A stretch of 64,000 nt of DNA, taken from positions 203,623,601 through 203,687,600 of the forward strand of contig NC_134701.1 of NCBI RefSeq assembly GCF_043290135.1, written 5' to 3'. Shown here piece after piece: positions 1-12,490 of the stretch. The notes below the pieces were generated by a model. It worked only from the letters and a program-made list of their open reading frames with translations, did not search any database and was not told the origin of the DNA. The position numbers were made by a program, and so were the translations under genes. This DNA comes from Rhipicephalus microplus (lineage: Eukaryota > Arthropoda > Arachnida > Ixodida > Ixodidae). The number at the start of each line of letters is the position of its first letter. Position 1 is the stretch's first letter.

Positions 1-1019
1 TTCAGACGACACAAACGGACATTATACGAGAAGTGCACAACGGGCAATTTCAACTTGACGCTGAAGTTTACCGCCGGCACATTTTTCACCCTGTTTTCGT
101 TTTCCCACATAGTAGAATCGTGCGCATGTAATGTATGGTGGTCAAATGAAAACAATCCGTGAGTCAACTGTATTGCAATGTTACCAAGTCGAAGAGCAAT
201 TAAGCGATCACCCAGCAACTTCTGCGACATTCCACACCACCAGTCGAGGACGGTGAGAGCGTGTCTCGGCGCGCGGATGCATGCATGGCAAATGCCCATT
301 TGGTCAGGAAGCACTCAACGAAATTGCGTACATACGCACTTGAGTTGTAGTACGCAACAGTATGTCGTCAAACATGAGGCAGAGCCTTACGCTGTTTATT
401 CACAAATGTATTGAAGCTCTCTGCATCGGGCGTCCTACACATTCTTTTCGATTGGCCGATTGGTCAATCAAGCAATGAATGAAAAAGAATGAATTCAGGA
501 ATCATTTATTTGTTTGATCAATCAATGAATGAACCATTATTTTTTGCGACATGTGCATACACAGCGAAATGCATGCATGCTGTATTAGTGTTCCAGAGTG
601 AAATGCCTATATACTTTCCGTGGAGGGCTGACAGAAAACCTAAACCCTTCATTTTGTAGCGTCCAATATTTTTGCGCTAGTACTGATCAGGATTCTTTAT
701 CGCGGTCACAATTGACCTACCTGAGACTGTGACACTGCTTGAGTAAACCACAAAGTTATGGTCACTTATTATTAAAAAAAAGCAGGCTTCTATCTAAAGA
801 GCAGTAGAAAAAAATCATTCAACAGTCGGGACCCAAGCTTCACTGAGCACGAGCAAGCTTGGCATTTGAACAACAATGGCTATTCTTCCTTGCAATCTTT
901 TCTCGTTACGAAAACATTAAAATTGGTTCTCGCGCATTTTATGGTCATAAAATAATGCTCTCATTAGTTTTTCACATTTTAAATTACTGTACACAGGCAT
1001 AAATAGATATGTGCGATAT
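1..1019. other. No recognised feature
   Basis: AT-rich unique-looking sequence. Weak GAAT/AATG iteration occurs around 470-535. The only longer open frame (178-414) has no domain, signal peptide or splice context that I can recognise. Confidence 0.5.
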
Positions 1020-1790
<771 letters not shown>

Positions 1791-1837
1791 AACACACACT
1801 CAAAAAAAGAATAAATAGTCACATGAGAAATGTCTAT

Positions 1838-2060
1838 GAACGTGACGCCAAATCTGTTTTCGTTAGGAAATTTAGAAGGGCTTTGTGAGCCTGGTCACGC
1901 CTAGAAGCACATCCTCCTGGGAACAAGCAATCGTCAAGGGTCATGCATCTAAGTCCAATCAGTCCATAGTCCTTTTTGAGTAGTGCTCACTGTACAACAA
2001 ATTCAGGGCACTCTAAAACGACGTGCTTTAGTGTCTCACAGGAGCCCCATGACGAACATA
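1838..2060 (-). pseudogene. LINE ORF2 C-terminal fragment (zinc-binding tail)
   Basis: The minus-strand translation contains CETLKHVVLECPEF, the Cys/His tail that follows RNase H in I/R1-type LINEs (pattern C..E..H....C). It is followed by the usual leucine-rich tail (TLDDCLFPGG, then KALLNFL). An in-frame stop occurs just after CPEF, and no RNase H or reverse transcriptase is found upstream, so this is a dead, heavily truncated piece. It is a different copy from the LINE at 7003-8162, although the domain order is the same. The family-level call is moderately firm; the clade is not resolvable from about 70 codons. Confidence 0.65.
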
Positions 2061-5000
2061 GATTTAGTTAATAACATACAATTCCAACCACCATTCAGTG
2101 GATGGTAATATGAGCACAAAATTATTCATCAAGGGGGACATGGGAACAGACAAATGTGGAAATAAGCACTTTTCGCGTTGATCTCGGAGGACAGAAGTTC
2201 AATTATACTTTGACATAAAAAATATTTTCTTTTCTTTATTGGGAAACATTTTATTTTCCAACTGTGGCCGTTATATTACTCGGCCATTTGCATGGTGTGC
2301 CATATTTGGTACAAACCTGTATCTCTTCAATACCGTCAGAATTATTCAAAAATATTCTGCACACGTTTTTGTCCATTTACTGATAAAAGCTAAGAAAAAA
2401 TAAATTTTTGGAAGTATCGCTTGTAATTCATGCTCTAGAGGCTTCAATATACAAGGTACTCTCCTTACCATAGCCATAGTTCCAAAACATAGTGATGCGC
2501 TCTCTGACGGCGCGGCTAAATGCATGTTGCTGATAATTGCATTGAGTTAGTCAGACTAAGTTTTTGTGTGACTAAACTACCTAATTAGCAAAGATGACAT
2601 AAACAAGTATTGAAGTATTAAAGCAAAGCAAACTTTTACTGTGAAAAAGTTGTAAATCACTTTGCAATATATCAAATGAGACAGTTCCTCGATTCGTGTC
2701 GCTTGAGTGCTGTAGCGATTTTGTGCTTAATAAAAAGAAAACACGTGACACACTAGCACGCATACGCGCATTGATTGCAGTGCTCTCTAAAGTTCCGCGT
2801 TTCTCATCATTCACCGGGTGTTGCCACTTGATAGGTGGCACAGCTGGGACGATAGCATTGACTATTTCATTACCCATCTTTCTGCGGCCACGCTAGTGAT
2901 AACCGCTACCTCCGGTTATCGCGATTATAAACTGGCGCGAGGTAGCTTTATCGTTTGTACAGAAAATGCAAGATAACACTCCGATGACGGCGCAAAGGTG
3001 CGTAAGCTGGCATGTGATGGTACTGAGCGCAATATCATGAGTGAGCCGAAAAACACTGATTTTCAATGGACGTCTTAAAATATACATAATCAAATGTTTT
3101 GAAAACCAACCAACTCTCCCATTGACGTTTTTCGCCTAGCTTTATTGCTTAAATAATAAATGAATGAGTCTTTTCTAATTGGGCAGTTATGCCGCATGCA
3201 AAAATGGTGTGACATACTCAATGATATAGTCAGCCACACGCATTTGGTGGCAGTGTCTTAGAGCGCGTTGGCATAGAGTACTTCGAAAGTGTGGCTATAG
3301 CTAGCTGAGACACACTGTAATTTGTAGTACTTGAGTCGTGTGCGATACCGTACCTTTCCTGTAAATACTATTGTACTTAGTGAAAAAGCCCGAAAAAAAG
3401 CTAGAAAACGCCGACGCCATGATGTCCGTGAAGTCACTAAGCTTTGCTTTTAGGAGTAAGTAGAGGAAATCAGTTTTCAACGCTTTCTGAATTCCACAGG
3501 ACACCGCGTTGTGATAGAGTATCTAAGCAGCCAATTTTGTACCGCAGGAAACCATCTTTCTCTGCAGAAAGTATGTACAATACCTCAATTTTTATTACCC
3601 AAAACCGTGATATCATCAGGAAGGACGACGTATATGAGGACACTGAAACTTTCAACCATTAAATAACGTGTCATTTAACTTGCGCTGGCTTGACACAGAT
3701 TGCAGGTTTCTACTGATTAGACTTCACCGACATGCGACCGCAACAATTGAGATAAAACCCAGGGCCTGCAGGTCAGCAGCCGAGCTCCGTAATCGATCAG
3801 CACCCTGTCGCAATATTCGCAGAACGTTTCGCAGAAGAGGTTGTCCAATGAATATCGTAGATGTGTTTTTTTCTTAGACTACCTTGCGTCGATTATAGCC
3901 TCATGCGATTGACATTTTAGCGTTGCAAGAAATATAGAAAAATCTATAGTGGCGTTATGGCAGCTCTCCCCGAAAGAGGAGGAGCTTAAAATGGCGGAGT
4001 CATTCAAGCGTGACCGGAAACATAGTGATAATGATGTCTGAGATAAAAGTTATGCTAGAGCTAACAATATAACAAAAAATTGCGCTATTATTGCCAATTT
4101 CATCCGTTTGCCGAATACATGTTTGTTTATTGCGCACCATACCAAGAACCATACCACGACCGAAAAAGCTAGGAAACATCCAAATTTATCGCATCTCTCG
4201 CGTCTATGCGAACACGTGCATCAGATTTGCAGAACATTTATAATCCCAACGTCTAGTCCACATTGAAAGAAAAGAAAGTTCAAACTCTGGCTTGTGGTGC
4301 TAGCCTGGCTCCATAACAAGCGACGCACATGAACTGAGACAATCGGATATTCCAGGATCCCAACTACAATGCCGTAGGCCTCAACGGCGGCTGAATTTAT
4401 ATATAGTATCAAGAATAACCCGGGATTATGGGAGCAATCATATTCTCTCAGGCGCCACCGCTACTCTCCTTATCTCCTTTTACTTCCGATCTCCTGTCCA
4501 CAAGACAAAGCTTCGGACACGTATGCGCTATGTTTGGAACTTGTTTCTGCCGCGTCCTCACGATTGCATTTGAAGCCGGATTAAGTTGGGCACTAGTTTC
4601 ACCTCACATCACTCGGCTGGCGAGTGCTATCGTAACAAACATGCACCGTTGAACACTTGCATATGTGCACTGACCTCTAACGACTTGTCCTGTAGCTCAG
4701 CTATAAATCTGCCGGAGTTTGCAGAAAGCCTCTTGGCTGATCGAATGCAGTTTTGTGCAGTCTCCCATAGAGAGTAGCTTTTTGAATGATCTTAGTGCTC
4801 GTTAACTAGAAAGAAAAAAAACACATAATATATTATATTTTTGAATGCTACTATTTGTTGCAGTGGCCTGCAATGTACAAGCACTCTTGCGTCCCCTGTT
4901 CCCTTTTTTATTCAGCTTCATCTCACACCTGAATTGTAGTGGTTGTATCGGTTGCAAAAACCCTATTAAAGCGTCTGTACATTATTGCGTGCTTTAAAAG

Positions 5001-5556
5001 TGATACCGAGCACACTTTTGTTTTTGTTTCGCAAAAAATGCTCCCTCCTCCCCCCTCCTTAAAGTTCAGTGCTATTTGCGTATGAGTTGGATGCTCTTCA
5101 AACCTGTCAAAATATATTCTCTGGCTGTATGGCGAATTCACGATGACAGTTTAAGGACGAAGCCAGTCGCGTCTTGATGGAATTTTTATAACCGCCCTTA
5201 TGCATTTATTGTCGTAGGGCTGGTCTCATCTCATTTCCGCTCTCACTCTATGAAGCAAAGAGGGAGCCTTTCAAACTTCACAGAAGTGAAGGCTTCTTAA
5301 TTTGTCACAAGTTGGTAATCAACTTTTCTGATCTGTACTGTAGAATTACTGGGTTGATATGAGGTGATATCTGTGCTACACTTGCCTCATGTTTACGCTA
5401 TTGCAAGAAGACTTCTATAAGTGTCCAGAAAATCAGAAAGGACTTCGCGGCTAAATACGCTTGTAAAGAAAAGCGTCACATGGTGCACGCGTGTTGCTAA
5501 TAAACAAACGAACTAACACGCTCTATCGATTTGAGCAGAATGAAATCCACAAAAGA
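2061..5556. other. No recognised feature
   Basis: About 3.5 kb of AT-rich sequence with only short open frames on both strands. None shows a recognisable domain, and no repeat matching other parts of the window was noticed. Confidence 0.45.
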
Positions 5557-6348
5557 ATGGCAGCATATCCACGGAGTGAATGATGGGGAGTGGGGCGAAG
5601 CATTCGTCCGTCCATTCGTTCTTGCTTCCGTCCGTTCCTGCGTGCGTCTGTGTAACCGTCCATGCGTCCATCCACCCGTCAGTGCGTGCGTCTGTTCGTG
5701 CGTCCGTCCCTGCGTTCGTTCATGCATCCGCGCCTGCGTCCGTTCATGTGTCCATCCATGCATCTGTCTGTGTGTCCGTTTGTCCATCTATTCAGCACTC
5801 CAAGTACCACCATCTCGCATCTTTTCATCATATATTCTCCATATAGAAGCACCGCCATCCAGCGGACATTTCAAGGACTAAACGGAAGGTGGCACATGCA
5901 CACTTTCTCACGGCTTGCGCTTCGGGTTCACTTCCCACCTTTAACCACCTCGAGTTCATGGTTTATACTAGTTCACTGTATTCATGGCTATGCGGCCCAA
6001 CGCTCGCTAAACCTTTCTAAAACCAAGGAGGTTACACCCAGCGAGTATAACGTAGCAACCCTTTCTTGTCAGATCGTGCTCAATGGTACATGCCAATAGC
6101 TGCTAATGGGGATCGCAGCGCGCGTGTTACCTAAAGGCCGAATGCTCCTGTCTCTCGTTTCGCCTTATAGCAGCTCACATGTGCATTGAGCACTATCTTT
6201 TATTGTTCAACAACGCACAGAAGAAATCTCTCACCAAAACCACCTTGGAGGTAAAAATCGCAAGGACCACTATTTCGGGTATGTGCCACTAGTGGTTACG
6301 TACTACGAGGGGCGCACAAGCCACGCCATAAGGAGCTTTGCCCCTACA
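5557..6348 (+). repeat. Dispersed repeat DR-A, copy 1
   Basis: DR-A copies run from ATGGCAGCATATCCACGGAG and TGGGGCGAAGCATTCGTCC, through a degenerate tetranucleotide array, a middle section (CTCGAGTTCATGGTTTATAC; CGCTCGCTAAACC), to an end reading AAGGAGCTTTGCCCCT. The other end, read in reverse, is TTTTAGGGGCGAAGCTCC, so both ends share GGGGCGAAGC as a short inverted terminal motif. Seven or more copies in both orientations occur in this window. The open frames inside are products of the array. The class is unknown; a non-autonomous DNA element is the most natural reading but is inferred. Confidence 0.8.
5606..5795. repeat. Degenerate tetranucleotide array of DR-A
   Basis: GTCC/GTGC/GTTC/CATG-type four-base periodicity gives overlapping Cys/Arg/Val-rich frames on both strands. 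The same array is found in the DR-A copies at 9.5, 34.3, 35.7, 43.6, 46.6 and 57.6 kb. Confidence 0.85.
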
Positions 6349-6798
6349 ATCATGGCATATCCATGGAGTGAAAGATGAGTGGGGCGAAGCGTTCGTCCAT
6401 GCGTCCAATTGCGTTCGAGAATGCAGACAGTGCGCGGGTAACACCGAAAAGACGCGAGCCAAGGAAGCCGAGTGCAGTCGTCTTCAACGCATCCGCCTCT
6501 CTGCTTCTTCCGTGCCTCACCAGTCATCCTCCACGTACGACGACTATCCAGGAGACTGAGGGAGGCACTCGTTCTCCGCGTACTCAGGCACAGCCCGTGC
6601 AGCAGCTAATTAGAGAGTAGCGGTACAGCGCCGTCTAGAATATCCTCACTCAACTGAAGTTTGCATGTACTTCTATGAGACAGCGTCGTCTATTATACTG
6701 TTCAGGAAATACCGCCTTCTTTTTCTTTTTCTCCTCTTCTGCTCTCGGTTACGCGTGAAAATGACAATGTTAAACTAAGAGGAGCATCGCCCCTAAAA
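6349..6798 (+). repeat. Dispersed repeat DR-A, divergent copy abutting copy 1
   Basis: It starts with a second GGCATATCCATGGAGTGAA and TGGGGCGAAGCGTTCGTCC block directly after the end of copy 1 and ends with GGAGCATCGCCCCTAAAA near 6798. The interior lacks the usual tetranucleotide array and middle section. It therefore shares only termini with other copies, as expected of a non-autonomous family with variable interior. Confidence 0.6.
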
Positions 6799-6992
6799 AG
6801 AAAGCTTATGGACATTTCGACAAGCTTTACATCAATATTGGGTCATTCCACTTCGTCGAACAGCCTGTCTTTGTCCGTCCGTCAGAGTGCACTATGCCAT
6901 TAGCTACAATTGCTTGTTTACCCAATTGACAAAGCAAAAGTGGTGAATGCTTTTATCATTTTCACTTCAGTGACTAGTAGGGCTTGTGCATT
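6799..6992. other. Short unique spacer
   Basis: AT-rich spacer between DR-A and the LINE. The last bases before the LINE (6993-7002, TTTATTTAGA) form its left target-site duplication. Confidence 0.6.
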
Positions 6993-7002
6993 TTTATTTA
7001 GA

Positions 7003-8162
7003 GAGAGAGAGATAAAGATACAAGGAAAGGCAGGGAGGTTAACCAGACGCACATCCGGTTTGCTACCCTGCACTGGGGAAGGGATAAAGGGGAGAAAAGA
7101 GGTTGCACAAAGATGAGAAGGTACACACAATCACGAGCACACTCGGTGAGCACACACAGTTCACAGGCGGTCGCTCAGGTTTGTTGACTTAAGGTAAAGA
7201 AGCAGTGCTTTAGTTGCTTTCTGCGCAACAGAGGCAGATGCCCACGGTCCTAGTATCTTCCGCACACAAAATGGTCCGGGGTCAAGTCGATTCAAAACCA
7301 TCCGTAGCTGGCATCGCTGTGTGTCGTAGCAAGCGCAGCTGCAGAGGACGTGTTCGATGGTTTCTTCATCTCCGCAGTACTCGCATGTAGGAGTGTCTGC
7401 CATACCAATGCGAAAGGAGTACACCTTTGTGAATGCAACACCCAACCAAAGGCGGCATAACAGTGTCGCATCGGAGCGGGAAAGTTGTGATGGTAGCTTC
7501 AGCTTTAGCGAAGGATCCAGTTCATAAAATTGACACCTTTGGAAGCTGGTAGACGACCAGAACGTGCGTGTGAGATCTCGAGCCAGCAGGTAAAGTTGTC
7601 TTGCTGCATCATTCCTTGATAGAGGAATCGGGACTACACGGGTTTCTTCATGGGCTGAGCGGGCTGCATCATCGGCTAGTTCATTTCCGGTAATACCGAT
7701 ATGTCCAGGCAGCCATTGATATATAATATCATGCCCTCGTGCTAGAGCTTCATGATGGCAATGTCTTATTTCTTGTACCAGTTGGTCATGGCTCCTCCTA
7801 CGCATGGCAGACTGCAAACTCTGAAGCGCTGCCTTCGAATCACAGAATATGACCCATTTTCCTGGTCGTTCTTGAACGAGATATTGTAAAGCAGCCCTTA
7901 TAGCAGCAAGCTCTGATGCCGTAGATGTAGTCATATGCGACAACTTAAACTTGATTGTCATTTCTGCAGCCGGAATTACAGCGGCACTTGATGAGCTGCT
8001 GGATGAGACGGACCCATCAGTGTATATCTGCGTTCGGTCTAAGTACAACTCATGTAATAATAGCAGTGTTGCTTGCTTCAATGCTACTCTGGAGTGACTG
8101 CTTTTCTTTTTGATTCCCGGAATTTCTAGACGTACTTGCGGCTGGTCGAGGCACCACAAAGA
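7003..8162 (-). mobile_element. 5'-truncated I-type LINE insertion with 10-bp TSDs
   Basis: The insertion is bounded by TTTATTTAGA at 6993-7002 and the identical 8163-8172. Its 3' end (low coordinates) carries a TTAACCTCCCTGCCTTTCCT block and ends in a (TC)n tail. A related 3' end is seen at 37331-37440. The 5' end was lost on insertion, as is usual for target-primed reverse transcription, so no promoter, ORF1, endonuclease or reverse transcriptase remains. Confidence 0.88.
7161..8159 (-). pseudogene. LINE ORF2 C-terminal part: RNase H and zinc-binding tail
   Basis: An uninterrupted frame of 332 codons runs from the truncation point to a stop; it opens with TTG rather than ATG, consistent with a decapitated ORF. 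An RNase H fold is recognisable by YTDGS (about residue 46), ASELAAI, FCDSKAAL and LADDAAR, which supply the D-E-D-D catalytic set. A C-terminal motif CEYCGDEETIEHVLCSC follows (about residue 260). RNase H plus this tail is characteristic of I-superfamily LINEs. In the full protein RNase H would degrade RNA in RNA-DNA hybrids during element copying. With no reverse transcriptase the copy is non-functional, but the lack of stops and the perfect TSD imply a recent insertion. Confidence 0.9.
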
Positions 8163-8172
8163 TTTATTTAGA

Positions 8173-8974
8173 TTTAATGAATAGCTTATGAGCTACGGGG
8201 TTACATTCTTATGTGAGAGTATTGTCAGCACAGTCATGTGAAGCAGGCGACAGTGCATTACCAGCTAAGAAAGCGATGAGTTATTTGCGAATTCAAGCAG
8301 TGGAGTGGAGTAATGATTTAAATAAATCGCATCTAAAGGAGCTTCAAATGTTAGTGCCATTCGCTGTAGGGCTGCAAAACAGATGTCCCTTTGTTATTCG
8401 CTTATGTGTTTCTATCTACGTTGCTGGTGCTTGTCAGCTCGAGTCAGGCTCGCACACGTGAGCCGTCTGCTCCGATTGAAGTGACACGTTGGGCTCACCA
8501 TGTTTTCTCGGCAATCAAGTAAAGAGACAGAAGGCATCTGGGCCGGACGCGGTGTTGCGAAAGCTCTGCGCTTCTCGGTACCCCTGTCATTGGCCTAACA
8601 CAATTTGCGAAGACGTGGTCTACAAAGCCATAGTAGAAATAGGGACAACAAGGCGTGTTTGACTTTGTGAACGTTGAACAGCAAGGAGTCCGGGATTCCG
8701 TGGCAATAAGGATGTTTTAAAGTGGCGTTTTATACTAGGCTAGGAATTCCATTGCATCGTTCGTTACGAGTTGAGCTGCAGACAAGCGTTAACAGGCTCA
8801 AGCAAAGATTCCCGCAACTATGTCGACGACGAAAAGTGATTCATCTTAAAGGACGTTTATTTCATGCGTGCAACTCGACAGCAGTGAGCACATGAAGCCT
8901 TTACTTGTGTATGAGATGTCTAAGCATGGAAGAGGTGCGAACACGGTAAAAGCTTGTTACCAATTATATTCTGA
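8173..8974. other. No recognised feature
   Basis: About 800 bp of unique-looking sequence between the LINE and the next DR-A copy. The open frame at 8213-8461 has no recognisable domain. Confidence 0.45.
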
Positions 8975-9790
8975 TTTTAGGGGCGAAGCTCCTTATAGCA
9001 GCTCCTATTCGTCCCTCGTAGCCGTCGTAGTGTGTAACAAGTATAACATTATGACCTCCAAGGTGGTGCTGGTGAACGATTTCTTCTGTGCGTTGTTAAA
9101 CGATAAAAGATAGTGCTCAATGTACATGCCAATGGATGCTAATAGGAAATTTGAGACAGAAAAATTCAGCTTTTAGTTAAAGCGCACGCTGCGAATTTTT
9201 TATTGTTCAACAACGCACAGAAGAAAAGAAAGGGTTGCTACGTTATACTCTCTGGGCGTAACCTCCAAGGTTTTAGAAAGGTTTAGCGAGCGTTGGGCAA
9301 CAGTGTCATGAATACAGTGAACTAGTATATACCATGAACTCGAGGTGGTTAAAGGTGAGAAGTAGATACGAAGCGCAAGCCGTAAGAAAAAGTGCGTGTG
9401 CCTCCTCTCGTTTAGTCCTTGGAATGTCCGCTGGATGGCGGTGCTTCCAAAAGAGGAATATATGATGAAAAGATGCGAGATGGTGGTACTTGGAGTGTTG
9501 AATAGGTGGACGAACGGACACACAGACAGATGCATGGACGGACGCACAGATGGCTGCACGGACGGATGAACGCATGAACGGACGCAGGAGCGGATGCATT
9601 GAAGAAAGCAGGGACGGAAGCACAGATGAACGTGCGGGTGCACGAACAGACGCACGCACGGACGGGCGGATGGACGCACGGGCGGCTCCACAGACGCACG
9701 CATGGATGGACGGAAGCAAGAAGGAATGGACGCAGAAATGCTTCACCCCGCTATCCATCCTTCACTCCGTGGATATGCTGTCATTTTTTT
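8975..9790 (-). repeat. Dispersed repeat DR-A, copy 2
   Basis: In this orientation it begins TTTTAGGGGCGAAGCTCC. It passes through AACAAGTATAACATT and AACAACGCACAGAAG, the CTCGAGGTGGTTAAAGGTG block, and a GGAC/GCAC-type array (about 9512-9735). It ends at CTCCGTGGATATGCTG. Open frames of up to 167 codons inside it are array by-products. Confidence 0.85.
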
Positions 9791-11612
9791 GTTTTATCTG
9801 AATCAGGAATTTCAAGAAGCATTAAGAGTTTTTGCATTCAAGTTGGTTAGAAAAATATTAGACGCCAGTGAGCATGACTTGAGGTGAAAGTCAAAGGAAA
9901 GAATATGTGGGAATATCTGAACAGTTTCTGCTAATTATTCCACAACGTGATAACATAAAATTTACAGCAAAGCTGTCCTAATCTGTAGAGAAACACTAAG
10001 TTTTTTTGTGTGGCCAATCAGTGACAGAAACCCGTAATCTTACCATAATCATGTTTTATGTAGTATTGCATGAGGAGGGCCTACGTAAGAATTTATTGAC
10101 GACAGTGTTATTATTTGTAAGTTATCTAGCCACAGCTTTTGGTAAATAATTGGGCCATTTAATAAATAAACAATCCACTCTTTTCCAAAATATTGCCCAT
10201 CTGCCTCATAAAAAATGGTGCCACATGGATTGTAGTTGTACCTGCCCTCAAAGCGTGTTAGTCTAACAGAAGTGGTACAATGCACTCGAAAAAGTAGCAC
10301 GGTTTTCGAAAAGATCTATTATTATTTTTGGGGATTTTGTTATCTGATCACAAAAAAATCGCCGCATTTTATCGCACGTAACATCAATGCTCTCAGTATA
10401 AAAGAGCGCCTCACCACACTGTGTGCAAAGACGAGAGGGTGATTTTCTACTGTCCTTCATAGACAAGATGCACCCTCCTAGACCCTTAATTCTGGAATGC
10501 ACGTGAACAATCTTAGCACTGAGTGCTAGAGCCTATCAGGATTTCGCGCTTCTCAGCTGCACGTGGTTATCGCGGATCGCATAGTTGTAAACACAAATAG
10601 TAAGGTTTGATTGGTTGATTGCGGACAATATTCATGCGAGACAAAGCAAGAACGGATAGCCGGCTGCATGGCGAAGCAGTGCAGGAGACTAATCACATGT
10701 GGCATTTCGTGTATATCAACAAATGTAGAACATGTACGCTGTAGACGTTACGTTAACTACTGTCTACGTCACCGTAGTACTCCAAGAAGGACGTGAAATA
10801 TCAGGAAAGAATACTGCACTATTTTTTTGTATTTTAAGAGCCTGGTGAGTGGCCCTTTAAGTACCTGAAGGCAGGAGCCCCTTTATGTTTAATGCAAAAT
10901 GAAGCTGCAGTAACTCTTATATAGCGCGGCATTGTTTTTGAAGTTAACTAAATAGTGGTGAGCATTGAGGAATGCTGTAGTAGTTACTGAACTATGTGAA
11001 GCTCATAAGTCACTGATTGTCGGCAAATATTCAAGATTTTTATGATTGCTCTCTCAGTTTATTCAAGTGGTTCTAATCGCATCATTATAGCTTATAATAA
11101 AAAAGTATCAAGTATTTATGAACAAAAATATTTAGGCTGCAATCTTCGTTAACCTGTTTAATAAACACTGGCACATTTAAGCTTTCATAGACATGAAATG
11201 TTGTTTACTGATATTTACAAGATACGGTGGGCGCTGCATCACAGATCGTCGGCCCAAAAACACAATGAATGCCATTTTGCGGTCCTGGAAGCCTCAAGAT
11301 TTAAATGAGAGTTTAATGCTAAGCTGCGTCATGTATGTCTATTGTCTCAGAGGGATGTAGACTGAAATTTCTCAAATAAAAATGCATGCATGGTGCTTCT
11401 ATCGTCAAGAAGGGACCACGTATTGCGTAGTAAGAGAGAACGAATGAAACCAATGATAGCTTGATTGATCTTATGTGCGTGCGTGTTTGTGTGCATACCT
11501 TTAAAAATAGGAGAACAGCTAGTTATAGGCGGTTTTCTGCGACTGGTTTGCTCATTCAAATTTACTTGGCACCACAAAACCACAGACTTGTCCTTACCAT
11601 GGCAGTCTTTCT
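9791..11612. other. Unique AT-rich stretch
   Basis: No repeat family or domain recognised apart from the cysteine-rich short frame at 10611-10796. The last bases before the SINE (11613-11627) are its left target-site duplication. Confidence 0.45.
10611..10796 (+). CDS. Cysteine-rich 61-codon ORF, unrecognised
   Basis: The frame encodes eight cysteines in 61 residues (spacing about C-4-C-9-C-4-C-5-C-3-C-9-C-6-C) with a basic C-terminus. There is no signal peptide in the frame and no convincing splice acceptor immediately upstream. Cysteine-dense small peptides are common among secreted tick products, which makes this worth recording. It could equally be chance, as the sequence has no other support. 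No function is proposed. Confidence 0.12.
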   Translation: MVDCGQYSCETKQERIAGCMAKQCRRLITCGISCISTNVEHVRCRRYVNYCLRHRSTPRRT

Positions 11613-11627
11613 GCTGGGGCTTTCTGC

Positions 11628-11870
11628 CCCGCCGCGGTGGTCTAGTGGCTAAGGCACTCGGCTGCTGACCCGCAGGGCGCGGGTTCGAATCCCGGCTGCG
11701 GCGGCTGCATTTCCGATGGAGGCGGAAATGTGTTAGGCCCGTGTGCTCAGATTTGGGTGCACGTTAAAGAACCCCAGGTGGTCTAAATTTCCGGAGCCCT
11801 CCACTACGGCGTCTCTCATAATCATATAGTGGTTTTGGGACGTTAAACCCCACATATCATCAATATCAAT
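11628..11870 (+). mobile_element. tRNA-derived SINE (Ruka-like), full length
   Basis: The tRNA-like head starts GCCGCGGTGGTCTAGTGG and its 5' arm GCCGCGG can pair with CTGCGGC about 65 bases on. An internal pol III A box lies around 11637-11653 and a B box (GGTTCGAATCC) around 11682-11692. The tRNA-unrelated body has CAGATTTGGGTGCACGTTAA and CCGGAGCCCTCCACTACGG. The tail is ATCATCAATATCAAT. A 15-bp duplication GCTGGGGCTTTCTGC flanks it exactly (11613-11627 and 11871-11885). The name Ruka is from memory of an ixodid SINE; membership is probable, not proven. Confidence 0.92.
11637..11692 (+). promoter_or_regulatory. Internal RNA polymerase III A and B boxes of the SINE
   Basis: A box TGGTCTAGTGG and B box GGTTCGAATCC match the tRNA-type consensus and are separated by about 35 bp. 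They are the best preserved of the SINE copies in the window. Confidence 0.75.
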
Positions 11871-12490
11871 GCTGGGGCTTTCTGCAGTACACTGCTCAAC
11901 AACCGCTTCGCGTTCTCTGATTGGCGTCCCTGTAGCGTCTGCGCGCACGCAAGTAAAAGCGAAGCTCACGTGGTGCGGACACCGAGCAGACGACGCGACG
12001 CAGACGTTCAGATGTGCTGCAGAAGGCCACGACAGAAAGACGGCCAGGGTATACTGAAAGTAAACATGGCGCCACCTATGGGTAGAATTTCCATCCGCGT
12101 CGATGTTCTCATGTCGTCGTTTTGCACTGTGTGGCCCCTACGTTCACAACGAACGCGTTCATTTGCTTTATATGTACGTCCTGAAACTTCGAGAGCAATG
12201 TATTCGTTGGTATTTGGCAGTGTTTTCGAGTTTCATTCTCAATGTCTGGGAGGCAAGGCTTAGTAGGCATATGTAAATAAAGACAGCTAATCTCCTTAAT
12301 AAAGTCAGTACGTACCTGATGTCTTGTCCCCAGCGTGAAATGACACAAAGCGGTAGCTTGTTTCAGCATTCATTTATTGCTGTGACACCAGCGGACGAGC
12401 AGCAGGCGCGAGTTTGGATGGAAGCGGGCGGTCGCGTCTGCATGGGTGCTGCCATGTTGGCTTATAATCCCAGCTACCCACACTTACAGC

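Noticed and set aside
5497..6099. Several overlapping Cys/Arg/Val-rich ORFs up to 145 codons
   Set aside because: They come from the tetranucleotide array of DR-A, occur on both strands and in all copies, and start inside the repeat.
9200..9758. Minus-strand ORFs of 150-167 codons
   Set aside because: Same explanation: DR-A copy 2 array and flank.
11631..11705. Functional tRNA gene
   Set aside because: The cloverleaf is partly formed, but the sequence continues into a SINE body and tail with flanking TSDs, and sister copies exist.
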